A stretch of 64,000 nucleotides of DNA from Rhynchopus sp. YZ270_cl-10. Its lineage: Eukaryota; Euglenozoa; Diplonemea; Diplonemida; Diplonemidae. The stretch covers positions 620,001-684,000 of the forward strand of contig OZ037880.1 in NCBI GenBank assembly GCA_964035575.1, in the 5' to 3' direction. Positions 1 through 11,200 of this stretch are shown in pieces (position 1 is the stretch's first letter; each line of letters starts with the position of its first letter). Made by a program: the position numbers and the translations under genes. Below the pieces are notes generated by a model. That model was not told the origin of the DNA, searched no databases, and saw nothing but the letters and a program-made list of their open reading frames with translations.

Positions 1-180
1 GAAACATTGGGTGGACACCCTCAGCACTTCCACATCACACCACCTGCCCCAAAGACGCCCACACCACCCAAGCGCAACCCCCTTCCTGAGTACAACGAGA
101 CGAGATCTATCCCACGAGTGCGAAACCCACACCGTAGAATGAGCTTGACCTCCACAAGCATCCTGCAGCCCTTCACCTGA
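1..180 (+). CDS. C-terminal end of an unidentified protein (partial, runs in from the left edge)
   Basis: Frame 1 is open from the first base to a TGA at 178-180, giving 59 residues. The tail is rich in Pro, Thr, His and basic residues (for example PPAPKTPTPPKRNPLPEYNE) and ends in ILQPFT. Base composition is GC-rich and coding-like, in contrast to the AT-rich DNA that follows. I recognise no family. It would be the last exon, or the end of a single exon, of a plus-strand gene that begins outside the window, and it would converge on the minus-strand ORF at 959-1219. It could also be chance open frame, because only 180 bases are visible. Confidence 0.4.
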   Translation, partial: ETLGGHPQHFHITPPAPKTPTPPKRNPLPEYNETRSIPRVRNPHRRMSLTSTSILQPFT

Positions 181-958
181 AGTGGGCCTACCAGACCATG
201 TAATCGAAACTAACGCACTGCAGCAACAGACCTGGTGATCGTACTACAAAGACGGTCCCGCAATGTGCTTTTCAAAGCGTAGATATCTCTGGATGCGTCG
301 CAAGATATATACTCAAATGGTACGTAATAGAACAGTTAATACTGCCAAATGCTTCTTAACACAGCAAGATGAGCATCAGGATAGGAAGAGGAAGAGGAGG
401 AGGGTGGACACAGCCGAAGGTACAAATGACCTAGTTGTATTCAACTAATACAGCTAAGAGCAACCATTATGACACTGTCACACAGAAAGAATACTACCCC
501 CTTTTTTTTTGCATTTATCCCATACCAAAGTACCCCGCGGAATCCTTCTTCACCTTCTGCGACTGTTCCTTGTGGACATCCTGTGTGTGGGTAGTTTTAA
601 AATCAGTGTTTTGCTGCATAATCCAGAATAATGCACAATGTGTGTTTCCAGCCATTGTGGGTAGTTCCTAAGAGTGCGATATTTCCCACAGTGTGGTGGG
701 TGGGTACATTCATAACATACAATGTCCCTTTTAGGTAAAGGGGGCTCGCAAAGGACTGCCACCACCCTTCCCCCCCAAAAAAAAAAAATGTTACAACATG
801 ATACGAAAGGAGCTTCCCAGGCAAGCAACGGCAGTAGGCACAGAATTCTTGTGGTAAAAAAAAAAGCTTTCGTTGTGCAAGGTTTTAAGCTTTTGGTCAA
901 CACAGCAACAATCCCTTCATCTCTTGATGTTATTGTAGACAGCGACAGAGGCCTAATT
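181..958. other. Convergent intergenic region, no gene seen
   Basis: This stretch holds only short open frames of odd composition and several homopolymers (T run near 490-510, A run near 777-788, A run near 857-866). It probably contains the two 3' untranslated regions of the flanking convergent genes. I see no RNA gene or mobile element. Confidence 0.4.
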
Positions 959-1219
959 TTAAATACATACGCTGGCAGTAGGGAGGGTCCTGACAGTGAC
1001 AGGCTGTGCTGCCGGTGCCGCTGGTGCGGGTGTTGCTGCTGGTGCTGCTGCTGCTGGTGCCGGGGTGGGGACTGGTGTCGGTGTGGGCTCAACAACGTCG
1101 GGGACCTCGTCGAGAAGGTCGTTCACGAGGTCGTCGGTGTCATCGATCACCTTCTCCTCAACCTTGGGTGCGGGTGCAACCTCCTCAAATGCTGCGTCCA
1201 GAATGCTGTCATCGGCCAT
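959..1219 (-). CDS. Small acidic, Pro/Ala-rich protein, or first exon of one (hypothetical)
   Basis: The 86-residue ORF starts MADDSILDAAFEEVAP. It has an acidic amphipathic-looking half (EEKVIDDTDDLVNDLLDE, about residues 21-38) followed by a low-complexity Pro-Thr-Ala tract (about 45-70). The GC-rich third positions match the other genes here, and the ATG sits behind an AT-rich leader. The last codons overlap a GTATGT sequence (minus strand, near 962-970) that is identical in form to the donor used in the EFL genes, so the protein may continue through an intron. I found no convincing acceptor downstream. No family is recognised. The long plus-strand frame at 722-1279 is the mirror of this ORF's GC-rich repeats. 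Confidence 0.45.
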   Translation of the reverse strand: MADDSILDAAFEEVAPAPKVEEKVIDDTDDLVNDLLDEVPDVVEPTPTPVPTPAPAAAAPAATPAPAAPAAQPVTVRTLPTASVCI

Positions 1220-2201
1220 ATTAAAAAACTCTTTTTGTTGATACTCTACAGATTAGGAGATGAGGGGATGAGAGGATGAGGGGAATAGGCTGAAGGGAAA
1301 AAAAAGAATATCGTTATTTTTGAAAAAAGGAATCTTAGAAAATATGGTCCCCAGGTTTTTACAACATTTGAAATACTAGCCATACACAAAGGCCATTTCC
1401 GCGTTTCGATTATCAATTTCGGTGTGGGTTTTTTTGGGTACAGAGGTTGTGGGATGGGTGGTGGTGTTCTTGGTTTTGCGGGTTTAAAATAAAAGAATAT
1501 AGAATGAGAAGCTTTGTGATGAAGGTGCCTCTCGTGCGTACATCATACATGATTTATAAAATGAAAGCCTTTCGCGCTTGTTCACCTTTAAAAAAATGAC
1601 TATAGAGTAAGAGATATACAGCATCCCGGACAAAAAAAAAAAAAGAGAAGTTGAAAGTACAGACGCCTCATCAGACGAAGACACGGGGCATTTTTTTTTT
1701 CCCGTTTTTTTGTTTGGTTCCCGAGTCAAACGTTTATTTGTAAAAGGTCAAGTTGTTCTTAAAGCTTGTGGGATTTGATTAGTGTAGATGCCTTGCAGAT
1801 GTGACAACCCTTTGAAAAGTGAAGTGCTTTCTTTTCTATAAGTTGAAAGTAGATGAGAGTGTGTACATCAAAGTGAAGTTGATAGCGCAAACGCCTCTGG
1901 GACGCAGGCACTGAATAAACCATCAAAAGCGACAAACAATCAACAGTAAAAGTGAACACAGTGCGAACATCCGCTACGGACGCAGGCAGAATTATAAGAA
2001 AACAAAAAAACAAAAAACAAAAGAGAGAAAAGCTTAATAATACGAACTGACCTCTCTGTGCTCAGTCACCTTCTACCAACTGATCTGCCCTTACTACCCC
2101 ACTATGTCTTTTCCGTTGACCACACCCATTTGTGTCTGACTCTATACCTGAGTGACGCACGGTATAATGGATGAAGGGGAGAATTCAAAAGGAAGCGTAA
2201 A
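1220..2201. other. Intergenic region with A/T homopolymers and recurring short blocks
   Basis: No gene is supported here. The region is AT-rich with A and T runs. It contains two copies (1647-1684 and 1875-1911), and a weaker one near 1508-1535, of a block that recurs at 4552-4604 (consensus GAAGYTGAWAGYRCA, then ACGCCTC, a variable 3-15 nt, then GACGMAGRCAC). Read on the minus strand, the blocks give similar short peptides (EA..LSTSL, EAFALSTSL, EAFLHFSASL). Confidence 0.35.
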
Positions 2202-2209
2202 GACAGATC

Positions 2210-2844
2210 CAGGGTATTAGGGTGGTTAAAAAAACTGGTTTTCAAAACCAGTTTTTCCAAAAACTGGTTTTCAAAAAAAAAAAAAAAAACAGAGAAATCT
2301 GGAGGGGGAAAAAAAACCGACACTTTTCACCAGGCCTTTCTGTAAATGTCGTCCCCAGATTAGGGCGGACTCGATTTTTTTCCCCGCATTTTTTCCCCGC
2401 CTGGTAGAACCGTGGTTGAACCACGGGAGTGCCTTTGGGAAATGGCTGTTCCTTGATTTTTTTTTGCCTGCGGCGCCATTTTTCATTTTTTGCTCCGTAA
2501 AAAAGGGTTCGTTTGAGTGGCTCTGTGGTGTAAAAAGCTAGATTTTTACACCGTACCCTCAAAAAATTTTCGCCTGCGGCGCCATTTTATATTATTTTTT
2601 TGCTCCGCAAAAAAATGCAGTCCCTATGTTCCCAATGTCTACCCTGGGTCAGCAGCGCCGAAAAATATTTTGAAATCGGATTCCTGGATAAGACACTGAC
2701 CCCACCCCCGAAAAACTCGAAAGGGGTGACTGTGTCCGTCAACGGTGGAGGTTTTCGCCAGAAACACTAGTTTTTGCCGCCCAGGAGAGAAAACCAGAAA
2801 AACCAGTTTTTTCCGGGATTTTGGATTTTCACCCTAATACCCTG
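2210..2844. mobile_element. hAT-like MITE, 635 bp, with perfect 8-bp target-site duplication
   Basis: The ends are 15-bp perfect inverted repeats, CAGGGTATTAGGGTG at 2210-2224 and its complement at 2830-2844. A second inverted AAAACTGGTTTT-type segment lies a little further in on both sides. The flanks are an exact 8-bp direct repeat GACAGATC (2202-2209 and 2845-2852). An 8-bp duplication together with CAGGG-type termini is characteristic of the hAT superfamily. There is no transposase ORF. Inside are two copies of a GCCTGCGGCGCCATTTT...GCTCC unit (about 2467 and 2571) and a 17-nt hairpin (CCGTGGTT/GAACCACGG near 2410). The segment from about 2520 to 2698 is related to the reverse complement of the element at 3987-4315. 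Confidence 0.85.
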
Positions 2845-2877
2845 GACAGATCTACCGTTGGAAAAAAAAAACATATA

Positions 2878-3897
2878 CAGTGTGACACAGAATTAATGGC
2901 CGATGACGACATTTTGTAAAAATTGTTATATTATTCTAAAAAATAGGCAAAATTTGACTCATTTCATTGCATTTTCAACTGGCCGTGTATGAAAAGTGTG
3001 TGTGTGGGGAAAATATTAACATGGAAATATCCCTTTTTGGTAAAAAAGGGTGTATGTGTAAAAAAAAAAAATACAGTGTAGCAGTACAAACGAGTGGGTG
3101 CACAAAAATAAATAGAGCATGCATTAGTATTTTGTGTGCATTCCGTTGGAATTGCGAACTGCGTCTAGGCGTCGTGGCATTGGCATGATGTAACGTGCAA
3201 CGAAGCTATTGTCCATCTTGGACCATTCCTTGTTGATGGCACGTTTAAGTGCTGACACGTCTTTGGGCTCCCGTTCGTTGACTGCAGTCTGCAGCTTGGC
3301 CCACAGGTTCTCAATAGGATTGAGATCAGGGGAGTTGCCTGGCCAGTCAGCTTTAGGGAGGAACGAGAAAGGTTGGGAGGAGAGGAATGCTTGAGTAACG
3401 TTCGCAGTGTGGCAGGGTGCCCCATCCTGCTGAAACGTGTAGCTACTGTCAGGCAGGAGTTCTTTTATTTCTTTGAGCGCTTTCTGTAAGACGAGCGTAC
3501 GGTACTTCTCTGCATTGAGAGCACCGTCATAGAAATAGAGCTTCGTCTTACCTCTGGTGGTGATTCCTCCCCAGACGTGAACCTTCTGCGTAGCCCTGAC
3601 CTTATCAACGGTTGGGGGCGGCTCATCACCATCTGCAACCCAGACAACATCGTTCTTCTTGCTCACCCGAGAAAAAAGCCAAAAGTCTTTTTCATCGGTG
3701 AACAACGCTGCCTGTAGGCGCAACCCTTCCCTCGTGGCCTCAGTGTTCACTTTACCCTTAACCATTATATTTTTGCTTTTATTGTGTTCCTGGGCGTAAA
3801 TATTTTATGTTTTGGGGGTGTTTTGAATATGTCCTTGTCAAAATTTGCCGTTTTTTTATAAAATGTCTTCATCGGCCATTAATTCTGTGTCACACTG
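2878..3897 (-). mobile_element. Tc1/mariner-superfamily DNA transposon, 1,020 bp, internally truncated
   Basis: The terminal inverted repeats are identical for 29 bp (both begin CAGTGTGACACAG and run on through GGCCGATGA) and continue with two mismatches to about 44 bp. They are flanked by the dinucleotide TA on both sides (2876-2877 and 3898-3899), the Tc1/mariner target site. The only ORF is the transposase catalytic region on the minus strand. Only about 130 bp separate its first codon from the nearer terminus, so there is no room for the N-terminal DNA-binding region. The near-identity of the two termini suggests a fairly young insertion. It sits 33 bp from the first MITE and about 90 bp from the second. 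Confidence 0.93.
3124..3765 (-). CDS. Tc1/mariner transposase, catalytic (DDE) domain only
   Basis: The 213-residue ORF carries a DDE_3-type transposase core. The first Asp is in LFTDEKDFW, the second in FQQDGAPCHTA, and the Glu is in SPDLNPIENLW. Exactly 37 residues separate the second Asp from the Glu, so the triad is DD37E rather than the DD34E of classical Tc1 or DD34D of mariner. Full transposases of this group are about 330-350 residues. The missing 120 or so residues are the N-terminal helix-turn-helix DNA-binding part, so the product could not bind the ends by itself and the copy is probably non-autonomous. The reading frame that remains is uninterrupted and all three catalytic residues are present. 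Confidence 0.9.
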   Translation of the reverse strand: MVKGKVNTEATREGLRLQAALFTDEKDFWLFSRVSKKNDVVWVADGDEPPPTVDKVRATQKVHVWGGITTRGKTKLYFYDGALNAEKYRTLVLQKALKEIKELLPDSSYTFQQDGAPCHTANVTQAFLSSQPFSFLPKADWPGNSPDLNPIENLWAKLQTAVNEREPKDVSALKRAINKEWSKMDNSFVARYIMPMPRRLDAVRNSNGMHTKY

Positions 3898-3986
3898 TAC
3901 AACAAAAAGCCCCGCAGTGGGGTGGAGAAGAAGGCAAAACCTCGCACATTATACAGCCTAAAAAAATTGTTTCATACTAACTCTTC

Positions 3987-4315
3987 CAGTGTCTTATCCA
4001 GGAATCCAGATTTTCAGTTTGGGGGGGGTCAGTTTGTTTTTTTTGCCCAATTTTTTTTTCAGCACGACCAGGGAAGACACTGGGAACATAGTGAACTTGT
4101 ATGTTTTTTTTTTTGCGGAGCAAAAAAAAACAATATAAATGGCGCCGCAGGCGAAAAATTTTTTGGGTACGGTGTAAATGTATAGCTTTTTACACCACGC
4201 CGAGGAAACACCTCAAACCCAGCTGAAAAAACTGACCCCCCCCACCGGCCCAAATTTCCGGAGAAAATTTGGGGGGGGTCACTGACCCCCCCCAACCGGC
4301 CCAAAAAATACACTG
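3987..4315. mobile_element. hAT-like MITE, 329 bp, with perfect 8-bp target-site duplication
   Basis: The element runs from CAGTGTCTTATCC to a right end whose complement is CAGTGTATTTTTT, so the exact inverted repeat is only 6 bp. The flanks are a perfect 8-bp direct repeat AACTCTTC (3979-3986 and 4316-4323). It has no ORF. It contains the same GGTGTAAAAAGCTA, GCCTGCGGCGCCATTT and TTGCTCCGCAAAAA modules as the 635-bp MITE, in the opposite orientation, plus GGGGGGGTCA/TGACCCCCCC segments that can pair. The duplication is the strongest evidence; the short inverted repeat lowers the superfamily call a little. Confidence 0.75.
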
Positions 4316-4323
4316 AACTCTTC

Positions 4324-5269
4324 TACTGAATAGAAGGTATAATAATAAACAAAGAAAAAGTGCTTCTCAACCCCTCCCCTGTTACTATTTAACAGGAGCG
4401 GGGGGGTATGAATAGCGTCCGTTGTGCGCAGCCTCCACAGCTGTTCTGTCTTTCGCTACTATGCTGAGAAAAAAAATTGTGGCAGGGGCAGTCAGAACAG
4501 ATGGAGTGGGCTGCTGGAAGAGAAATGTACAACGGATGGAAAAAGAAAAGAGAAGCTGAAAAGTGCAAAAACGCCTCGCCGTTCTTAGGCCCGACGCAGG
4601 ACACCCCGGTTCTCCGCGGGGGGGGGGGTGTCGAAAAACCCCCCCGCAAAAGAGCGCTTCATGGCATGAAAAGAAAGAAAAGTTTATAAGATGACCCTAA
4701 GCCTCTCTGCCTAACCTTAAGACAGAAGAACAGCTGGTGGAGCCGAGTCCAACCCTAAGCCCAGACTCATTAGGAGGAGGAGGAGGCAACACTGATGTAC
4801 CCCAACAAAATACGAAGTTCGAATGTGGAGAGAAAAAAAGATTGCGTTTTGATAATCTAATGGATTATTAAGTACGACCATACAATTAAACAACTTCTCA
4901 TTTTTTTTAAAATGGTCCGATTTAAACCTTTGAACATCACATTGGGCGAACTTTTTTGTGAAATAGGATCGGCAATACTAATACTATGTCTCCTTTAAAG
5001 CAAGCTTCGTAAGGAGTGAAGCGCACAACCCCTATTTTATTTTTGAAGAAATAAAACATCGATCGCTTCCCCAACAACCCACCATGCACCAAAATGCAAC
5101 TGACCAATCCACACCACATTACCCTCCACCCTCCCCCCCCCCCCCACTTCACAACATCCCCCCTCCCCAAAAAAAGACGCACCTAAGCCCACACAACACA
5201 CCCAACTCCATACAAAAAATACTTTCGTTTTAAAAAGGTACAATGGTTTTCAGTTTTACTTCTATTTTT
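4324..5269. other. Intergenic region, no gene seen
   Basis: This lies downstream of the giant minus-strand gene and should include its 3' untranslated region. It holds a third full copy of the recurring block (4552-4604), a G run near 4620-4628, and a C run near 5131-5144. The open frames present are low-complexity or proline/glycine runs. I see no RNA gene. Confidence 0.4.
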
Positions 5270-8200
5270 TTATGTAAAAATATTCATCCCGTGGGATAGG
5301 GAATGCGCGCGAGCGTGGAGAGGTGAAAGAGAATGCGGAGGGTTCCGCGGACCTCTTGATGGTGTCGAAGCTGGTGAGGAATGTGCACTGTGTGAACGCG
5401 CTGCCCTAGGCGAGCTGCTTGGGGAACGTGACCCCAACGGCTCTGGAGTAACTGCGTGACGACCCTTCTTGAAGACACTCAGTGGGTTGACGTTGAGGGG
5501 TAATATGGGTCTGGCTGCGTGCCTTCCACGCGGCGCTACGTATTCATCCCTATCCACGATCAACGGTCCACCTCCCACAGTGGGTATATGCTCGCTTATG
5601 CCCAACCTATCCTTCACCACAACCCTGTTGACACCACCCCCACGTCTCTCCCCTTCCTGCCTCTCCAAAGGGGTGAACGCAAGCTCCGTATCCTTGACGG
5701 TGCTGCCAACCCTTCGGCGTACCTGAAGCCGCACCGTTCTTCCCGGTTGACAGGTTTGCACTGCCCGTCTAAATGCAACAACAGTCAACGTAGGGAGACC
5801 GTTTACAGAGAGAATCAAATCGTCTTCTCGTACTGTGGGCGCAGCTGGGTGCTGTGCGGAGACGACGCGGACAACACCGTAAGGGATGCTCCCCTTAAGC
5901 TGCCCACTGATGTGCACTGCGTCGGTTACATCTAACCCGAAGTTGACGTCGTCTTCGTGCCGTTCATGCGCTCTGAGGGTGTGCCGTGAGTTTGTGGTAG
6001 GTGAAATGCTGCGTACACTGTGGCGTGAAGGGGAGCTTTGGGCGACCCTCTTTGGCGATTCGTGCCGACGAGCTTGCGGGTGGCGTGGTGGAGAGCGTGC
6101 GCTACTGCGTGGCGGGGAGCGGGTGGTGTTGCTGCTTGGGGTACCACCCCCACCGCCACCTCCACTCCTCCGTGGAGTGCTGTACCCATGGCTGCTCCGA
6201 CTCTGCGTCACATTCGCCGCCAAATCTGTGTAGTCATCCTCCAAGACACGCACCCGGTCCTCCAAAGCCAGCTTCTCCTTTTCCAACCGATTTGCCAGCT
6301 TCTGCTTCTTCTGCAGTGCCGACTGTGTGTTGCTCAGCTCCTCCTCTGCTGTGAGTGCTCTGCTCAGGAGAGCGTTGGGGGCCCCTCCTCCTCCCCCTCC
6401 TCCTCCGTTTTGCTCCTCTTTGTCCTGTTGGTCCTGCTCCTCCCCTTTCATGCGGAGGAGAAGCGGGCGGAGGCTGTCAAGCTGGGCGGTTTTGTCGTGA
6501 AGCAGACGGCGAAGCTCTGCTACTTCATGCCGCAGCCGTTCGATGAGAACGTCCTTCTCACGGAGCTGGCTGGTCAACTCTGCGAGAAGCGCTTGGTCGG
6601 GTGTCTCTGCATCGCCTCTGGTGTGCGTATTGCGTTCGATGTCGTTTCTCAGTGCGTCGTTCTCCTCCTGCAGTCCGTCTACCTGAGCTGACAGCAAATC
6701 ACCCCGTCGTTGCGCATCGCCCACCCTCTGTATCACAGCAGAGTTCTCCATCCTCGCTGCCTTCAACTCCTGCACCAATGCGTTTCGGTCGTCCGCCATC
6801 ACAGCATTGTCTTGCCTCGCTTGCCGCAATGCTTTCGCCGTATCTTCCAGCGGAGTTTCCGGACCGTCATCCCATCCTTGACTGTGCTGTGTATTCTCTA
6901 GGTCTGCCTGGGTCAGCTCTGCGTAGCCGCCGGGCATGCCGCTGGTTTCGATTTGAGCGTATTGGCGGCCTTCGTTGGAGGTGCCGTCGATGGATTCGGT
7001 ACGTTGTCTACGAAGGGCTTCGATCTCCTCTTGGAGTGTGTTGTTGGAGTGCCGCATGCGGTCAAGCTCTGCAGCAATGCCTGCATCGTTGTCGTGCCCA
7101 GAGGTCGCAATGAGCTCGGACTGAAGACGTTCAATGGTGTTGCTTTGCGCGACAGCCTCGCGTTCTTGGATGCGTAGCTTTGATTCGAGACGGAGCTGCT
7201 CTGCTCGGGATTCTCTCAGTTGTTTTGCAGACGGTGCGTCCTGGGAGGACTCTGTCACGGCATTGCGGAGCTCTGCGTTGTGTGCCTTCAGTGCAGCGTT
7301 CTCGTCGCGCATGTCTGCAGCAGCATCGCGTAGTGCAGCCGCCTCTGCCGCCTCCTCACGCAGGCTGCGGTTCTCTGCTGCCAGCTCCCGCATCATAGGA
7401 TCAGAGGAGGGTGTGTCGTGCTTCAGCTTCTGGTTCTCTTCCCGAAGGCGGCTGAGTTGGTGCCGCATCGTGTCGTTCTCGCCCTGCAGTGCGTCAGAGG
7501 TGGTGTTGTTGTTCTGTTTGTTGTGCTCAAAGACTTCGTCCCTGAGGCGAGAGTTTTCGGTTTCAAGATCAAAGATCGTGTCGAGATAGCGTTGGTCGTC
7601 GTCAGGTCTGTGTGCGGCTTTGTCCTGTGCGTCCTGAAGCTTTGCAACCTTCTGTTTGTAGTCCTTGAGACGCTCCTGAAGGCGTTTGTCCTCCTCCTCC
7701 GCGTCGCGTAGGTCTTCCCGCAGAGAGGCCTCGCTGCGCTCTGCGTTGCGCAGCTGCTGTGCAAGCTCCTTCTGCTCCTTCCTCGCGTCCTCGGCCTCGC
7801 GGCTTGCCTTCTGCAGCTCGTCGTGCAGCCGCTGTGTGTCCTCCTCATCCTCCGACGCAACATGCTTCATGTCAATGTCGTCCACCAGCTTGTTGTTCTG
7901 TGCCTTCAACCGCCCGTTCTCTTCCCGTAGACCGTTTGTGTCGCGTTTGACCCGAGACAGCTCGTTGACCATGTGGGCCTGTTCGGCGGAGAGGTCGTCA
8001 CAGTGTTGTTCCTTTGTGCGGAGGTCGTTTGCGAGTTTGTCGGTCTTGGCTTGTTCGGCAGCGAGCTGGTCGCGTAGTGCTTGTGTCTCTTCGCTGTCGT
8101 CGATGGTGAGGGGCATGGTGTTCTGTCGAGAGGGCATGATGGAGGGCATGTCTGTCGTTGCTTCGAAGAGGGCAATGTTGTGCCCAGAGGCGCTGGGGTG

Positions 8201-11200
8201 TGGTGTCGGTGTCGGTGCAGGCGTGGTCGGTACGGCGCTGAGCTTGGCGACCTTGGTCTCGAGTTGCGAGTTCTTAGAGGAGAGTGCTGTGTTGCGGGTG
8301 CGCAGGTCCTGGACAGCGTCGCTAAGAGAGGTGACCTCCTTCCGCAGTGCGTCGGCCTCCTGCTCGTGTGTGTCGCTCTTGCGTGTCATGCGCAGTACAC
8401 CTGAGTGTGCCCGTCCTTGCTCCTCCTCAAACGCCTCGCAGCTGTGGTGGAACTTCGAATACAGCATCCACGCATTGAGCAAGCGGTACGTCCGTGCCAC
8501 ACTCCGCCGTGCGTCTCCGTCCTCGAGGAGGGCAAGCTTCTTCTGAACGAGCGCCTCCTGCACACGGCGTTGCTTTGCAAGAACAGCATGTGCCCGCAAA
8601 ATGTTGAAGGCCTTGGAGCGGGTCAGCTCCTGAGAGCGGGATTCGGAGGTGTCAAGCAGAGCCTTGGCCAGTGCCCGGCGGTCCTTTCTGTACCGTTTGA
8701 AGGTAGTGTAGCGCGTCCATGTGTCCCAAGTGTTCTTCATGAGCCCGCGGTCTGTGAGGGACGCGAGCTCGCGTGCCATGCGCTGTGCATTCGCCTTGCG
8801 CTGCCGTTTGTTCCAGACAAGGCGCTCCCAGGCGTCGTAGCTGTTCTGGCGGGTGCCGCGCTGTGTGAGGGAGAGGAGCTGTCGCGAGATGTTCTGTGCG
8901 TGTTCCCTGCGTCTGTGCTTGTGTGCAGCATAACCTGCCAGGGCGTCGTACGCATTGCGGCGTGTACCACGTTCTGTGAGGGAGAGGAGCTGTCGCGAGA
9001 CGTTCTGTGCATGTGTCCTGCGTCTGTGTTTGTGTGCAGCGTAGCCTGCCAGGGCATCGTACGCGTTGCGGCGTGTGCCACGTTCTGTGAGAGAGAGCAG
9101 ACTGCGTGCAACCCTCTCCGCCTGCGCACTACGTTGCTGCCTCTGCACGGCGTAGCGCTGCAGTGCGTCCCACGCATTGCGGCGCAGGCCACGGTCCGTG
9201 GCAGACATCATCTCGCGTGCAATGCGCTCGGCATTTGCCTGTCGCTGCTTCTTCGCAAGCACGTTCCGCACAAGGCTGTCCCACGCGTTCCTGCGCATCC
9301 CGCGCTCCGTGCCCGACAGAAGCTCGCGTGCAACCCTCTCAGCATTCGAAGAGCGCTGCCTCTTGTTGCGCACCATCTGCATGAGGCTGTCCCAGGCATT
9401 CCTCCGCAGCCCGCTGTCCGTGAGGGAGAGCAGACCACGTGCGATGTTACGTGCACTTGCTGCACGTTGTGCCTTCAGAGCTACGTGCTGCAGCCATGCA
9501 AAGTAGTATGCCCGCAATGTACCGCGTGTCGTGCTGGCCAGCAGCGCCTGGGCGGACTTCATTGCTGTGAGGCCACGCTGGTTCTTGGCTGCGTTGATGA
9601 AGCGGTTCATCTGCAGCTGGCGGTAGGTGCGCTGCATGAGGCCCTGCACTGTGAGGAAGTACAGCGTCTTGGCGGTGTCGGCCTGCGTGCGGCGGCGTTG
9701 CGCATGCTTGACCTTAGCCCCGAGAGCGGCGTAGCAGCGCATGGCGCAGGCCTGCTCTGTGTTGCGTAAGAGGTGCAGTGCCTTGCGCGCACCCTGCACA
9801 CGCGCGTCATACCACCGTCGCCACTTTGTGTACGCCGCGAACACGACACCACGCATCGTCCTCCGCAGCAGAGTGTGGAACATGACACGTCTCATGTTCT
9901 GTGTCTGGTTGTGCTCCATGCCACGCTCGATCACAAAGCGGCGCCACTTATGGAACGCAATCGTTGCCATGCCCCTGCAGGTAAGACTCCCCAGCAGCGC
10001 TGCCACGTGCTCCTTGCGTGCACGCTTCTTCTCCTTTGCCACGTCCACGGACTGCCGCCACCAGAGGAAGCTCCGCCGCATCGTCGTCCGCTCTGTCGTC
10101 AGCGACAGGCAGTCGGCGATGTCGCGCATGCGTGCCTGCTTACGGCGCAGCTTCGCGTACACAGCAAGCCTGTCGTAGTAGCGCTTTGCGAGGATGCGTG
10201 CGTTCTGGATGGAAAGGTTCTTCGCAGACTTCTCCGAGAAGTTGTAGAAGAGCTGCTCCGCAAGCTCCCTCTGTGCGCGTAGGGTGCGTGTCGTGCGTGC
10301 GTGCTCCGCAAGCTTGTGGTAGTACCTCCCGAGTGTGCCGTTCTGCACTGTGTCCTGCAGGTAGGCGAGACTGCGCTTCACATCGCGTGCCTGTATGTTC
10401 GCACGCTTCGCAAGCTCGTCCTCAATGTACTGTTCGATGTCGGCGCGCTTGCGGAGCAGGTCGGAGATCTCCTCCTGGAGACGCTCCTTGCCCTGCGTGT
10501 CTGCATGGTGCTTGCGTTGGTGCAGGGCCCAGAGCTGCCACTTCTCGTACCTCCGCCGCATGATCTGCGCCAGCGTTCTTGCAAACAGATCACGCATAAG
10601 CGCATGCGAAGGCCCCTTCTTGCGCTCCGCCCTCTTGCTGTACATAAAATGCATCCACTTCCGGAAGCGGTCGTGCGCATGCTCCCGCAGGCCGCGTGCC
10701 TTCATGTCGTCCATGGCATGCATATTAGGCTTGCGCCGGTTCAGTTCTTCTTCAAGGTCGCGTGCCCGCTGTTCTGCCTGGCGTCTGCGTGCCTTCTCTT
10801 CGTTGCATATGTCGATCGCCTTTTTGTGAGCATCCTCGAACTCCCGCATGTGGCTTTGCAGCTTTGCGAATGTCTCCCATTTTCGGTAGTATCCTAGCAA
10901 CAGGGAGCGGGTGTGCGCAGACTCCAAGCCTTCTATCGCCGTCTGCTTTCCTATGCCATTGAGACGTTGCATATGCAGGGCACGTCTCAGTGCGGTGAAG
11001 GCACGCCACTTAGCATAGAAACGCAACGCAATGCGAGAGCATGTGTGCGAATAGATGCTGGTCACCTGCTGTCTCGTCACCGGCGTCTTGTAGGAGTTGA
11101 GGTGCGCCTGGAGGGTGGCCTCTGCTTCGTCTTGCAGGATTTTGAGCTTATCTGCTGCAGAGTCTACCAGCCTTTCTGCGTCTTCTCCTCTTGCCTTCAT

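Noticed and set aside
722-1279. 185-residue plus-strand ORF with Cys/Trp runs
   Set aside because: Produced by GC-rich Pro/Ala codons of the minus-strand ORF at 959-1219. The rest is homopolymer-derived Lys and Leu.
1655-1690. CTGATGAG on the minus strand as a hammerhead ribozyme core
   Set aside because: There is no GAAA in the required position and no pairing stems. The sequence is explained by one variant of the recurring intergenic block.
4811-4826. GTTCGAATG as a tRNA T-loop
   Set aside because: No matching acceptor stem, D arm or anticodon arm around it.
8405-9769. 454-residue plus-strand ORF opposite the SFI1-like gene
   Set aside because: Cys/Ala/Leu-rich mirror of the Arg/Ala/Leu-rich repeats on the minus strand, with no domain. 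The minus-strand reading has clear repeat structure.
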